Part shown: positions 16,873-26,460 of the stretch, piece by piece
Layout: each line of letters starts with the position of its first letter
Numbering within the stretch: the stretch's first letter is position 1
Assembly: GCA_944320305.1 (NCBI GenBank)
Contig: CALUGW010000003.1
Location: 109,372 to 156,848, forward strand
DNA length: 47,477 bases
Origin: an uncultured Prevotella sp.
GTDB lineage: Bacteria > Bacteroidota > Bacteroidia > Bacteroidales > Bacteroidaceae
Direction: 5' to 3'
Program-made: the position numbers and the translations under genes
The notes under the pieces: generated by a model
What the model was told of the DNA's origin: nothing
Database searches by the model: none
Seen by the model: the letters and a program-made list of their open reading frames with translations, nothing else

Positions 16873-19800
16873 ATGAAGCAACTACACTTACTGCTCTTCT
16901 GCCTGCTCTTGCCGCTGGCCGCCATGGCCGACGGCTGGGCCACACAGTACAGGCAGACCGAACAGAGCATCAGGCAACCCAAGTTTGCCGACCGTGAATT
17001 CCGCGTGACCGACTACGGCGCGAGCCCCGGCGCCTCCGCCGCCGCCAACCAGAAGGCCATCAACCGCGCCATCGACGCCTGCGCCAAGGCCGGCGGCGGG
17101 CGCGTGGTTGTGCCGGCGGGAACATTCAGCACCGGCGCCATAACGCTCAAGAGCCGCGTCAACCTGGTGGTGGAGAAGGGCGCCACGCTGCTATTCGCCT
17201 TCGAGCCGGAACTTTACCCCATCGTGCCCACACGCTGGGAGGGGCTCGACTGCTGGAACCTCTCGCCCTGCATCTACGCCTACAAGCAGACCGACGTGGC
17301 CATAACCGGCGAGGGAACAATCGACGGCGGCGGCACGAACGACACATGGTGGAAGTGGTGCGGAGCCGCAAAATACGGCTGGACAGAGGGCACCGTAAGC
17401 CAGCGCAACGGCAGCCGCGCCCGCCTGCTGAAGATGGCCGAGGACGGGGTGCCCATGGACGAGCGGCGCTTCGGCCCTGAAGACGGCCTGCGCCCGCAGC
17501 TGATAAACTTCAACCAGTGCGACGGCATACTCATTGAAGACGTGACGCTGCTGCGCTCGCCGTTCTGGGTAATCCACCCGCTGCTCTCGAAGAACATCAC
17601 AGTGCGCCGCGTCCACATCAACAACGACGGCCCCAACGGCGACGGCTGCGACCCCGAGTCGTGCGACGGGGTGCTCATAGAGAACTGCTTCTTCAACACC
17701 GGCGACGACTGCATAGCCATCAAGAGCGGGCGCAACAACGACGGCCGCCTGTGGAAGCGGCCCAGCCAGAACATCATCGTGCGCAACTGCGAGATGCAGA
17801 ACGGCCACGGCGGCGTGGTGATCGGCAGCGAGATCTCCGGCGGATGCCGCAACGTGTTCGCCGAGAACAACCGCATGGACAGCCCAAACCTCGACCGCGT
17901 GATACGCATCAAGACCAACACGTGCCGCGGCGGAGTGATTGAGAACATCTACGCACGCAACATCGAGGTGGGCCAGTGCGGCGAGTCGGTGCTGAAGATA
18001 AACCTCGACTACGAGCACAACGAGATCTGCTGCCGCGGCTACCTGCCCACCGTGCGCAACATCAACCTGGAGAACGTCAACTGCCGGAAGAGCAAGTACG
18101 GCGTGCAGATCATCGCGCTGGACACCTGCGTCAACGTCTACGACATCAACGTGAAGGACTGCAGGTTCGACGGCGTGGCCGAGGGGAACTCAATACGCGG
18201 CCTGACGCGCGGCATAAACTTCGACAACCTCTTCATAAACGGCGGACTTGTGCTGCAGCAGAAGCCTTACAAGCGCTACAGCCAGTGGATGACGGCGTCA
18301 GAGATGAGGCGCACGCCGCAGTCGTATATGCTCGACTTCGCCAAAAGGCCGAAGTGGAGCTACGTCATGGGCATCGAGCTTGAGGCCATGCTCGACACAT
18401 ATTTAAAATATGGCGGAGAGGAAATCAAGGACTACTGCCGCCTCTACACCGACACGATGATCAACTCCAAGGGCGAGATCCGCGGCTACAAGCTCAAGGA
18501 CTACAACCTCGACAACATCCGCACGGGCCACTTCGTAACCCGTATGTATGAGCTTTACCCCGAGAAGAAGAACCTCAAGGCCATCGAGACGCTTATGAAG
18601 CAGATGGAAGACCAGCCCCGCACCAACGAGGGAGTGTACTGGCACAAGGCCATCTACGCCTACCAGGTGTGGCTCGACGGCATCTTCATGGGCCTGCCTT
18701 TCCGCACAATGACCGCCAGGATGCTTTACAGCGACAAGAAAGCCGGGAAGATTTACGACGACGCCGTGGACCAGTTGAAGAAGACTTACGAGCGCACACT
18801 CGACCCGAAGACCGGCCTCAACCGCCACGCTTGGGACGAAACGCGCGAGATGTTCTGGGCCGACAAGACCACAGGCCTGTCGCAGCACTGCTGGGGACGC
18901 GCCCAGGGATGGTACACCATGGCCCTCGTCGAGATTCTCGACGTGCTGCCCGAGAACTACAGCCGCCGCAAGGAGGTCATCGGCCTGCTCCGCAAGGACC
19001 TCGACGCCGTGATAAAGTGGCAGGACAAGAAGAGCGGGGTGTGGTACCAGGTGATGGACAGCCCCGGGCGCAAGGGCAACTACCTGGAGTCAACCTGCTC
19101 CTCGATGTTCGCCTACTCGCTGCTCAAGGCCTACCGCATGGGCTGGCTCGGAGCCAAATACCGCGACGCCGGCATACGAGCCTACCGCGGAATCATCAAC
19201 AACTTCATAAAGGTCAACGCCGACAGCACCCTGTCGCTTACCAACTGCTGCTCCGTGGCAGGACTCGGCCCGGGCACCAGCCCCACCATAGAAAAGTATG
19301 TCAAGAAGCCCAACCTGCGCCGCGACGGCTCCTACGAGTACTACCTCTCCGAGCCGGTGCGCGAGAACGACGCCAAGGGCATAGGCCCGTTCATCTGGGC
19401 TTCGCTCGAAATGGAGGCCCTGGGCTACGACACCGGCAACTCAACGACGGCCATCGACCGCCAGGCTGTGGTCACTCGCAACAACCCTGTCGTGACAAAA
19501 GCCGACTCGCTGGCGTCGCTCACGGTGGGCAACGGACATATTGCCGCCACGGTAGACGTGACCGGGCTGCAGAGCTACCCGGCATTCTATGAGAACGGAG
19601 TGCCCCTCACCACCATGTCTGACTGGGGCTGGCACTCGTTCAGAAACGTCGGGGGGCTGACCCGCAGCGAGACGGAGCGGGCCATGGACCTGGGCCACGG
19701 CCACAAGGAGGTGTACGCCGTGGAGTTCAAGCAGGACGGACGCAACAAGCAGGCCACGGAGTATTTCCGCGTGAACCCGCACCGGCTGAACCTCGGAATC

Positions 19801-21612
19801 ATTGGTCTGGAACTCAAAGACAAGGCCGGCAAGAAGATCGAGCTGGCCCAGCTGGGCGGCATCCGCCAGGAGCTGGCTCTCTGGGACGGCACGGTGAACT
19901 CGAAGTTCACCGCCGACAGCACCGAGGTCGAGGTTTCAACGTCATGCTTCCAAGACCGCGACGCCATCTTCTCGCGCATAAAGACCCCGATGCTCAAGGA
20001 CGGACGGGCCGCCGTGACGCTCTCTTTCGCCTACCCCACCGGCAAGCACGCCGACGCGGCTGCCGACCGGACAAAGCCCGGACTGCACAAGTCGGCGCTC
20101 ACATCCACAGGAAAGAACAGCGCGGTCATAGAGCGCACGATAGACGGCACGAAGTACTACGTAACCTTAGAGTGGGAAGGCAACGCCGCCATCAGGGAGA
20201 CTGCGCCCCACCACTTCACCCTCTCGACCACCGACGACGTGCTCACCTTCTGCGCCGAATACAGCGAGAAGCCCGCCAAGAAGGCAGCCAACGCCTACTC
20301 CTACGACCAGGCCATAAAGGCCGTTATGAAGAGCTGGCCGCGCTTCTGGAACGCCGGCGCCATGGCCGACTTCTCTGAATGCACCGACCCGAGAGCCAAG
20401 GAGCTTGAGCGGCGCGTCGTCCTCTCGCAATACCTGACGCAGGTGAACTGCGCCAACACCACCCCGCCGCAGGAGACCGGGCTGACCTACAACTCGTGGT
20501 TCGGCCGCCCTCACCTTGAAATGACGTGGTGGCACATGACTGACTTCGCCCTCTGGAACAGGCCTGAGACCGTTGCCACGGTGCTCGACTGGTATAACGA
20601 CGCGGCCTACCCCGTGGCCAAGGAGATAGCAGAGCGCCAGGGCTTCAAGGGCGCGCGGTGGATGAAGATGACCGACCCGTGGGCCGGCGAGGCGCCGTCG
20701 AACACAGGCTCGTTCCTCATCTGGCAGCAGCCGCACTACATCTATCTGGCCGAGGAGATATACCGGGCCGAGCCTACCGGGGAGACGCTTGCCAAGTATG
20801 GCGAGCAAGTGGAGGCCACGGCGGCCTTCATGGCCGACTGGGCAAAGGCTTGCGCTCCAAAAGGCGGCGCGATAAAGCTCTTCGGGCAGACAGCCATGCA
20901 GGAGTCCATGTCGAAAGACTTCTCCTGGCACCATCCGTTCGAGCAGGCTTACTGGACCTACGGCCTGAGCGTGGCACAGCAGTGGCGCGAGCGCCGCGGG
21001 CTGGAGCGCAACGCCGAGTGGGACGACATCATCAGCCGCATGGCCCCGCTGGCCGAGAGCGGCGGCATCTACGCGGCCGGAGTGCCCCTGGCCGAGTTCG
21101 ACTCCAACGCCAAGTCAGCCGCCTTCGACCCCTTCGTGGCAGCCGAGCAGGCCGGCCGCAAGCAGATTTCGGCAGAAGACTTCGCCCTGAAGTCGCGCAG
21201 CGACCACCCCGCCGTGCTCGGCGCCTGCGGCCTGCTGCCGTATTATCCGGCGCTTTACGACAAGGCGAAGATGCAGAAGACGCTCGACTGGGTGATGCAG
21301 AACTGGAACTGGCCCACCACCTGGGGATGGGACTACGGCATGATTGCCATGTGCGCCGCGCGACTCGGACAGCCCGAGACAGCCCTCGAAGCGCTGCTCA
21401 TCGACAAGGGGAAGAACACCTATCTCGTGAGCGGCCACAACTTCCAGGAGCCCAAGCGGCTGCGCCTCTACCTGCCCGGCAACGGCTCGCTGCTGGCCGC
21501 CGTGGCCATGATGTGCGCCGGCTGGGACGGCTGTCTGGAGCCGAGCAATCCCGGATTCCCCAAGGACGGCCGCTGGAACGTGCGCTGGGAGGGGTTCCGG
21601 AGAATGCAATGA
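16873..21612 (+). CDS. Trimodular pectin-degrading enzyme: GH28 + GH105 + six-hairpin glycosidase-like domain
   Basis: A 1579-residue exported protein with the signal peptide MKQLHLLLFCLLLPLAAMA. Residues about 40-480 are a GH28 polygalacturonase-type beta-helix. The catalytic set is visible: NTGDD at 275-279, NGHG with H312, and RIK at 345-347. Residues about 495-855 are a GH105 unsaturated galacturonyl/rhamnogalacturonyl hydrolase, with WLDGIFMG (acid D602) and HCWGRAQGWYTMALVEIL. Residues about 860-1579 look like an (alpha/alpha)6 six-hairpin glycosidase: LTVGNGHIAATVDV opens it and NSWFGRPHLEMTWWHMTDFALW may carry the acid. I cannot name that family. These activities are normally separate genes in pectin loci. 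One polypeptide could cut the chain and strip the unsaturated end. The PL1 lyase gene follows after 79 bases. Confidence 0.85.
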   Translation: MKQLHLLLFCLLLPLAAMADGWATQYRQTEQSIRQPKFADREFRVTDYGASPGASAAANQKAINRAIDACAKAGGGRVVVPAGTFSTGAITLKSRVNLVVEKGATLLFAFEPELYPIVPTRWEGLDCWNLSPCIYAYKQTDVAITGEGTIDGGGTNDTWWKWCGAAKYGWTEGTVSQRNGSRARLLKMAEDGVPMDERRFGPEDGLRPQLINFNQCDGILIEDVTLLRSPFWVIHPLLSKNITVRRVHINNDGPNGDGCDPESCDGVLIENCFFNTGDDCIAIKSGRNNDGRLWKRPSQNIIVRNCEMQNGHGGVVIGSEISGGCRNVFAENNRMDSPNLDRVIRIKTNTCRGGVIENIYARNIEVGQCGESVLKINLDYEHNEICCRGYLPTVRNINLENVNCRKSKYGVQIIALDTCVNVYDINVKDCRFDGVAEGNSIRGLTRGINFDNLFINGGLVLQQKPYKRYSQWMTASEMRRTPQSYMLDFAKRPKWSYVMGIELEAMLDTYLKYGGEEIKDYCRLYTDTMINSKGEIRGYKLKDYNLDNIRTGHFVTRMYELYPEKKNLKAIETLMKQMEDQPRTNEGVYWHKAIYAYQVWLDGIFMGLPFRTMTARMLYSDKKAGKIYDDAVDQLKKTYERTLDPKTGLNRHAWDETREMFWADKTTGLSQHCWGRAQGWYTMALVEILDVLPENYSRRKEVIGLLRKDLDAVIKWQDKKSGVWYQVMDSPGRKGNYLESTCSSMFAYSLLKAYRMGWLGAKYRDAGIRAYRGIINNFIKVNADSTLSLTNCCSVAGLGPGTSPTIEKYVKKPNLRRDGSYEYYLSEPVRENDAKGIGPFIWASLEMEALGYDTGNSTTAIDRQAVVTRNNPVVTKADSLASLTVGNGHIAATVDVTGLQSYPAFYENGVPLTTMSDWGWHSFRNVGGLTRSETERAMDLGHGHKEVYAVEFKQDGRNKQATEYFRVNPHRLNLGIIGLELKDKAGKKIELAQLGGIRQELALWDGTVNSKFTADSTEVEVSTSCFQDRDAIFSRIKTPMLKDGRAAVTLSFAYPTGKHADAAADRTKPGLHKSALTSTGKNSAVIERTIDGTKYYVTLEWEGNAAIRETAPHHFTLSTTDDVLTFCAEYSEKPAKKAANAYSYDQAIKAVMKSWPRFWNAGAMADFSECTDPRAKELERRVVLSQYLTQVNCANTTPPQETGLTYNSWFGRPHLEMTWWHMTDFALWNRPETVATVLDWYNDAAYPVAKEIAERQGFKGARWMKMTDPWAGEAPSNTGSFLIWQQPHYIYLAEEIYRAEPTGETLAKYGEQVEATAAFMADWAKACAPKGGAIKLFGQTAMQESMSKDFSWHHPFEQAYWTYGLSVAQQWRERRGLERNAEWDDIISRMAPLAESGGIYAAGVPLAEFDSNAKSAAFDPFVAAEQAGRKQISAEDFALKSRSDHPAVLGACGLLPYYPALYDKAKMQKTLDWVMQNWNWPTTWGWDYGMIAMCAARLGQPETALEALLIDKGKNTYLVSGHNFQEPKRLRLYLPGNGSLLAAVAMMCAGWDGCLEPSNPGFPKDGRWNVRWEGFRRMQ

Positions 21613-21618
21613 CACACC

Positions 21619-21670
21619 AGGCCCGGCTCCTGCGGACCGCTGGCGCGGGCCCGCCGCAGGGGCCGGGCCT
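21619..21670 (+). terminator. Long hairpin between the two pectinase genes
   Basis: AGGCCCGGC-T-CCTGCGG at 21619-21635 pairs with CCGCAGG-G-GCCGGGCCT at 21654-21670, a 17-base stem counting one T-G pair. There is no T tract. It ends 21 bases before the pectate lyase ATG, so it may attenuate or process the message between the two genes. Confidence 0.6.
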
Positions 21671-21691
21671 CACATAAAGCATACCGACAAA

Positions 21692-23299
21692 ATGTATTCC
21701 GCAATCAAAAGAAACAGAATTATGATGACCGCAGCCGCAGTGGCTGCGGTCATTGCGTGCCGGGCGCAGACGCCGGCATTCCCCGGAGCCGAGGGCTTCG
21801 GACGCTACACCACGGGCGGCAGGGGCGGCAGGATTGTCCGCGTGACCAATCTCAACGACTCCGGGCCGGGCAGCCTGCGCGAGGCCGTGGCCGGCGACGA
21901 GAGCAAGACGGTGGTGTTCGACGTGGGCGGAGTGATTGCCCTTGAGAGCGACCTGACCATCGGCGGCAACACAACCATCATGGGGCAGACCGCGCCCGGA
22001 CAGGGAATAACCGTCCGCTACTACACCGTGCTCTACGGCGGCGACAACATCATCGTGAGGTTCATGCGCTTCCGCCGCGGCGAGGAGCGCAACATCAACG
22101 ACGGCGCCGACGCCACATGGACTTGCCGGCGCCGCAACATCATCCTGGACCACTGCTCCATGAGCTGGAGCATAGACGAGGTGGCCTCGTTCTACGACAA
22201 CCGCGACTTCACCATGCAGTGGTGCACCGTGGCCGAGGCTCTCTGCAACGCAGGCCACAACAAGGGCTCCCACGGCTACGGAGGCATCTGGGGCGGCAAG
22301 GGGGCATCGTTCCACCACAACCTGCTGGCGCACCTCAACAACCGCTCGCCGCGGTTCAACGGCGCGCGCTACGCCTGGGAGGGGTATGACAAGACGAAAT
22401 TCGCCAACACGGTGACGGCCGAGCGCGTGGACTTCCGCAACTGCGTGGTCTACAACTGGGGCGGCGGCGGATGCTACGGCGGGCCGGGCGGCGGCTTCGT
22501 CAACATGGTGAACAACTACTACAAGGCCGGACCGGGCACGGCACACCGCGACCGCGTGACGCAATGCTCCACCTGCGGACCGGGCAACGGCGGCCCCGGC
22601 CACCCCGAGCTGTTCGGGCTGATGTCGCGCTACCACATCAGCGGCAACTACGTGAGCGGCTTCGGCCCCGACTACGACTGGCGGGGCGTGGTGTTCGACA
22701 GGGGCAACGGCACATTCACCGACTCCGCCGGACACTACGGACAGGGGCGCATGGCCACCGTGAGCGTGCGCCTCGACAAGCCGGTGGAGGCCGCCGCCGT
22801 GACCACACACACCGCCGAGGCGGCGTTAGCAAAGGTGACAGCCCTGGCCGGAGCGTCGCTCCGGCGCGACGCGCAGGACAAGCGCTACGCCGCAGAGACA
22901 CTAAGCGGCACGGCGACACACAAAGGCTCACGGACAGGGCGGGCCGGACTGATAGACATTGTGGCCGACCAGGGCGGCTACGAGCTTGAAGAGGCCGCGC
23001 GACCGGCCTCATTCGACACCGACGGCGACGGCATCAGCGACGACTGGGAGCGCGCCAACGGACTGAACCCCAACGACGCCACCGACGCCGCCAAGGCCAC
23101 CGTAGACCCGACAGGAAGCTACACCAACATCGAAGTCTACGCCAACAGCCTCGTGCAGCACATCATGCTGGAGGGGAACTCCGGCGCGGAGGAACAGGTG
23201 AGAGAGTATTACCCGCCGTTCAAGACCGCCGACGGCACAGCTGTCGAGGCCGTCAACCCGCCACATGACGGTGGCGCACGGCAACCCGAAGACGCATAA
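21692..23299 (+). CDS. Pectate lyase, PL1-type beta-helix, secreted
   Basis: A 535-residue protein that should cleave homogalacturonan by beta-elimination. The N-terminus has a signal-like stretch (MMTAAAVAAVIACRAQ, from the second in-frame ATG), so mature protein starts near TPAFPGAEGFGRYTTGG, a typical PL1 opening. GGNTTIMGQTAPGQGI, NIILDHCSMSWSIDE and HHNLLAHLNNRSPRFNG are the conserved beta-helix and catalytic stretches. The C-terminal 80 residues hold DTDGDGISDDWE, a calcium-binding thrombospondin-3-type motif. No promoter box was found in the 79 bases after the trimodular enzyme, so co-transcription is likely. Its products, unsaturated oligogalacturonides, would be substrates for the GH28/GH105 enzyme upstream. 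Confidence 0.9.
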   Translation: MYSAIKRNRIMMTAAAVAAVIACRAQTPAFPGAEGFGRYTTGGRGGRIVRVTNLNDSGPGSLREAVAGDESKTVVFDVGGVIALESDLTIGGNTTIMGQTAPGQGITVRYYTVLYGGDNIIVRFMRFRRGEERNINDGADATWTCRRRNIILDHCSMSWSIDEVASFYDNRDFTMQWCTVAEALCNAGHNKGSHGYGGIWGGKGASFHHNLLAHLNNRSPRFNGARYAWEGYDKTKFANTVTAERVDFRNCVVYNWGGGGCYGGPGGGFVNMVNNYYKAGPGTAHRDRVTQCSTCGPGNGGPGHPELFGLMSRYHISGNYVSGFGPDYDWRGVVFDRGNGTFTDSAGHYGQGRMATVSVRLDKPVEAAAVTTHTAEAALAKVTALAGASLRRDAQDKRYAAETLSGTATHKGSRTGRAGLIDIVADQGGYELEEAARPASFDTDGDGISDDWERANGLNPNDATDAAKATVDPTGSYTNIEVYANSLVQHIMLEGNSGAEEQVREYYPPFKTADGTAVEAVNPPHDGGARQPEDA

Positions 23300-23374
23300 A
23301 TATGCAACCGAAGAAACCGTTCTGAAAGCCCCCGAAAACCGCTCAAAAGCGCCTTCGGGGGCACAACAGAAGAC

Positions 23375-23484
23375 ACCGCGCACCGTTCCGTTTTCCGAAA
23401 CAGGCCATTTCGGACTCCAATATGGCCTATATCGCAATGCAAAACAGGCCATTTCGCAAACCAAAACGACCCGTCTTGCAACAC
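23375..23484 (+). repeat. 22-base periodic intergenic element, copy 2 (5 units)
   Basis: Five adjacent 22-base units on the plus strand. The second (23397-23418) starts GAAACAGGCC and ends GGACTCC. The third (23419-23440) is identical to the unit at 5196-5217 of copy 1. The fourth starts AAAACAGGCC and the fifth AAAACGACCC. Unit order matches copies 1 and 3: a unit ending in a CTCC/TTCC-like sequence always precedes the AATATGGCC/GATATGGCC unit. Confidence 0.8.
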
Positions 23485-23527
23485 ACTGATTATCAGACCG
23501 TTGCGCGGTACCGTTTTTACAGCCCGA

Positions 23528-23577
23528 AAAGCGGCGCACAAGCCCCGGCTCCACCGCCGGAACTTGTGCGCCGCTTT
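23528..23577. terminator. Bidirectional terminator, pectate lyase / mscL
   Basis: AAAGCGGCGCACAAG at 23528-23542 pairs perfectly with CTTGTGCGCCGCTTT at 23563-23577. The A- and T-ended stem base makes it usable in both directions, as expected between convergent genes. Confidence 0.75.
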
Positions 23578-23771
23578 CTATATTTATGCGGCCCGCACGA
23601 ATATTTATGCACGCCGGAACCACCCACGCCGGAGACGCCGGCACCGCCGCCACACAAGGCAACACCTGCCAGCCAAGGCAACGGCGCCAGCCGACGGCGC
23701 ACATATTAATATATATGCGAATCCACCGGCACGGCGCGGAGGCACAGACACAACGGCCCAAAGGCCCGGAC

Positions 23772-24200
23772 TCACGCCTGCCTGTCCTTCAGCAGGTCGC
23801 GTATCTCCGTGAGCAGACGCTCCTCGGCCGACGGCGCGGGAGGCGCGGGCTGCGCCGGCTTCTCCTCGGCTTTCTTGCGCATAAGAGTGTTAAGCCCCTT
23901 GACAAGCAGGAACACACACAGCGCGATGATCACGAAATTGATGATTGTCTGTATGAAGTTGCCATAGTTGATCGTGGCCGGAGGCAGCGTCTCCGCCCCG
24001 AAGCTGACAGCCGGAAGCGTCACCTTAAGGTCGGAGAAATTCACTCCCCCGATGAGCCACCCGATAGGAGGCATGATGATGTCATTAACTATTGAAGTGA
24101 CAATCTTGCCGAACGCCCCGCCGACAATCACACCGACAGCCATGTCAACGGCATTGCCCTTGACGGCAAACTCTCTGAACTCATTGATGAAATTCTTCAT
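23772..24200 (-). CDS. mscL: Large-conductance mechanosensitive channel MscL
   Basis: A homopentameric inner-membrane channel that opens under membrane tension and releases solutes on osmotic downshock. The 142-residue protein has the typical start [16 protein letters not shown], first transmembrane helix with [17 protein letters not shown], the periplasmic loop and a second helix ([21 protein letters not shown]). It ends in a charged helix with the proline-rich stretch [22 protein letters not shown] following. Length is normal. It is a single-gene unit on the minus strand, divergent from gap, with its own TATATTTG promoter box 44 bases upstream. Confidence 0.95.
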   Translation of the reverse strand: MKNFINEFREFAVKGNAVDMAVGVIVGGAFGKIVTSIVNDIIMPPIGWLIGGVNFSDLKVTLPAVSFGAETLPPATINYGNFIQTIINFVIIALCVFLLVKGLNTLMRKKAEEKPAQPAPPAPSAEERLLTEIRDLLKDRQA

Positions 24201-24243
24201 GCTCTGACACTTTTTTTATATTATTTAATACGCAATGATGATG

Positions 24244-24251
24244 CAAATATA
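24244..24251 (-). promoter_or_regulatory. -7 box of mscL
   Basis: Minus strand TATATTTG followed by C, matching TAnnTTTG, 44 bases before the mscL ATG. It lies only 12 bases from the divergent gap -7 box, so the two promoters face away from nearly the same point. Confidence 0.7.
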
Positions 24252-24263
24252 GAAAATATTTAG

Positions 24264-24271
24264 TAATTTTG
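24264..24271 (+). promoter_or_regulatory. -7 box of gap
   Basis: TAATTTTG followed by C. The ATG is at 24406, giving an unusually long leader of about 125 bases. No riboswitch fold was recognised in it. Confidence 0.6.
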
Positions 24272-24396
24272 CGGTCGGAAAAAGAAAAAAGAGCCGCAAC
24301 AGTCCGGCTTTGTGCATTCATTACTCAATCAGGATGGCATAGACACGGGCCGGACGGCAAGAACAAGAAAACAATATTCAAAACTCTTTTAAATAA

Positions 24397-25416
<1,020 letters not shown>

Positions 25417-25446
25417 TCCGTTTTCCGTGATTCGACCATAAAAACG

Positions 25447-25478
25447 AGCCGCCCGGCATTGCCGGACGGCTTTTTTTT
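25447..25478 (+). terminator. Rho-independent terminator of gap
   Basis: AGCCGCCCGGC and GCCGGACGGCT form a stem with loop ATT and one C-A mismatch, followed by eight T. The promoter of the methyltransferase begins three bases later. Confidence 0.9.
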
Positions 25479-25480
25479 CG

Positions 25481-25488
25481 TAACTTTG
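25481..25488 (+). promoter_or_regulatory. -7 box of the methyltransferase-miaA unit
   Basis: TAACTTTG, directly behind the gap terminator T tract. The methyltransferase ATG is only 18 bases downstream, so the leader is about 12 bases or less. Confidence 0.7.
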
Positions 25489-25506
25489 TCCGAAAATACA
25501 GTGCGG

Positions 25507-26460
25507 ATGTACAAGTCAATAGAAATTTGCGCCGGCGCCGGCGGACAGGCCCTGGGGCTTGAGATGGCCGGATTCGAGCATGTGGCTCTCGTGGAATATG
25601 AGCCGGACTACTGCGAATGCCTGCGCAAAAACCGCCCCGGATGGAACGTGGAGTGCATGGATGTGCGCCACTTTGACGGGCGGCCCTACCGCGGCGAGAT
25701 AGACCTTCTGGCCGGTGGGGTGCCGTGCCCGCCGTTCAGCGTTGCAGGCAAACAGCTCGGCAGCGAAGACGAGCGCGACATGTTTCCGCAGATGCTGCGC
25801 CTTGTCAGAGAGATAAATCCCAAAACAGTACAGATAGAAAACGTGCGCGGATTCCTCGGAAAGACATTCGACAGCTACAGAAGCTCAATCCTCACACAGC
25901 TTAACAAGCTTGGATATAATGTGCACATAAGCCTGCTCAACGCCTCTGACTACGGCGTGCCGCAGCTCAGGCCGCGCGCGATAATAGTCGGTGTAAGGAC
26001 AGATTTGTTTGACTCATTCACATTCCCACCAAAAGAGCAAAGCCAAAACGAAACAGTGGGCGACGCCATTTATGACCTCATGGCCGCCAAAGGGTGGAAA
26101 GACGCGATGGCCTGGCGGCACAAAGCCTGCAAGATAGCCCCCACACTTGTGGGCGGGAGCAAAAAGCACGGCGGCCCTGACTTGGGCCCCACACGCGCCC
26201 GGCAGGCATGGGCCGAGCTTGGCATAGACGGACGCGGAGTGGCAAACGAGGCGCCTGAGGCCGATTTCACAGGAATGCCACGCCTCACACCGAGGATGCT
26301 CGCCCGCCTGCAAGGCTTTCCTGACGACTGGGACTTCGGAACAAAAAAGACGACGGCTTGCCGCATGATTGGCAACGCATTCCCCCCGCCAGTGGCAAAG
26401 GCCGTCGGACTACAAATAAAAAAAGTTTTAGACTCACAAGCTCTTGACCTCGCGGTATGA
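25507..26460 (+). CDS. DNA (cytosine-5) methyltransferase, solitary
   Basis: A 317-residue enzyme that transfers a methyl group from SAM to C5 of cytosine in DNA. The start at 25507 (MYKSIEICAGAGGQALGLEM) follows the promoter and gives motif I at the N-terminus. Motif IV is GVPCPPFSVAG with catalytic C74, motif VI is QIENVRGF, motif VIII is QLRPRAIIVG, and motifs IX-X include RLQGFPDDW and MIGNAFPPPVAKAVG. The target-recognition part, about residues 180-240, is short. No restriction endonuclease or Vsr nuclease lies beside it. Its stop overlaps the miaA start by four bases. GC is somewhat lower than miaA. The target sequence cannot be read from the protein. Confidence 0.93.
   Translation: MYKSIEICAGAGGQALGLEMAGFEHVALVEYEPDYCECLRKNRPGWNVECMDVRHFDGRPYRGEIDLLAGGVPCPPFSVAGKQLGSEDERDMFPQMLRLVREINPKTVQIENVRGFLGKTFDSYRSSILTQLNKLGYNVHISLLNASDYGVPQLRPRAIIVGVRTDLFDSFTFPPKEQSQNETVGDAIYDLMAAKGWKDAMAWRHKACKIAPTLVGGSKKHGGPDLGPTRARQAWAELGIDGRGVANEAPEADFTGMPRLTPRMLARLQGFPDDWDFGTKKTTACRMIGNAFPPPVAKAVGLQIKKVLDSQALDLAV

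Larger units (their letters stand above)
23300..23771. other. Convergent intergenic region with repeat array and terminator
   Basis: No gene between the pectate lyase (rightwards) and mscL (leftwards). It holds a hairpin (GCCCCCGAA at 23328-23336 with TTCGGGGGC at 23354-23362), the 22-base unit array at 23375-23484, and a symmetric hairpin at 23528-23577. The remaining 190 bases are C/G-rich with several ATATTTATGC-like bits and no recognisable function. Confidence 0.65.
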
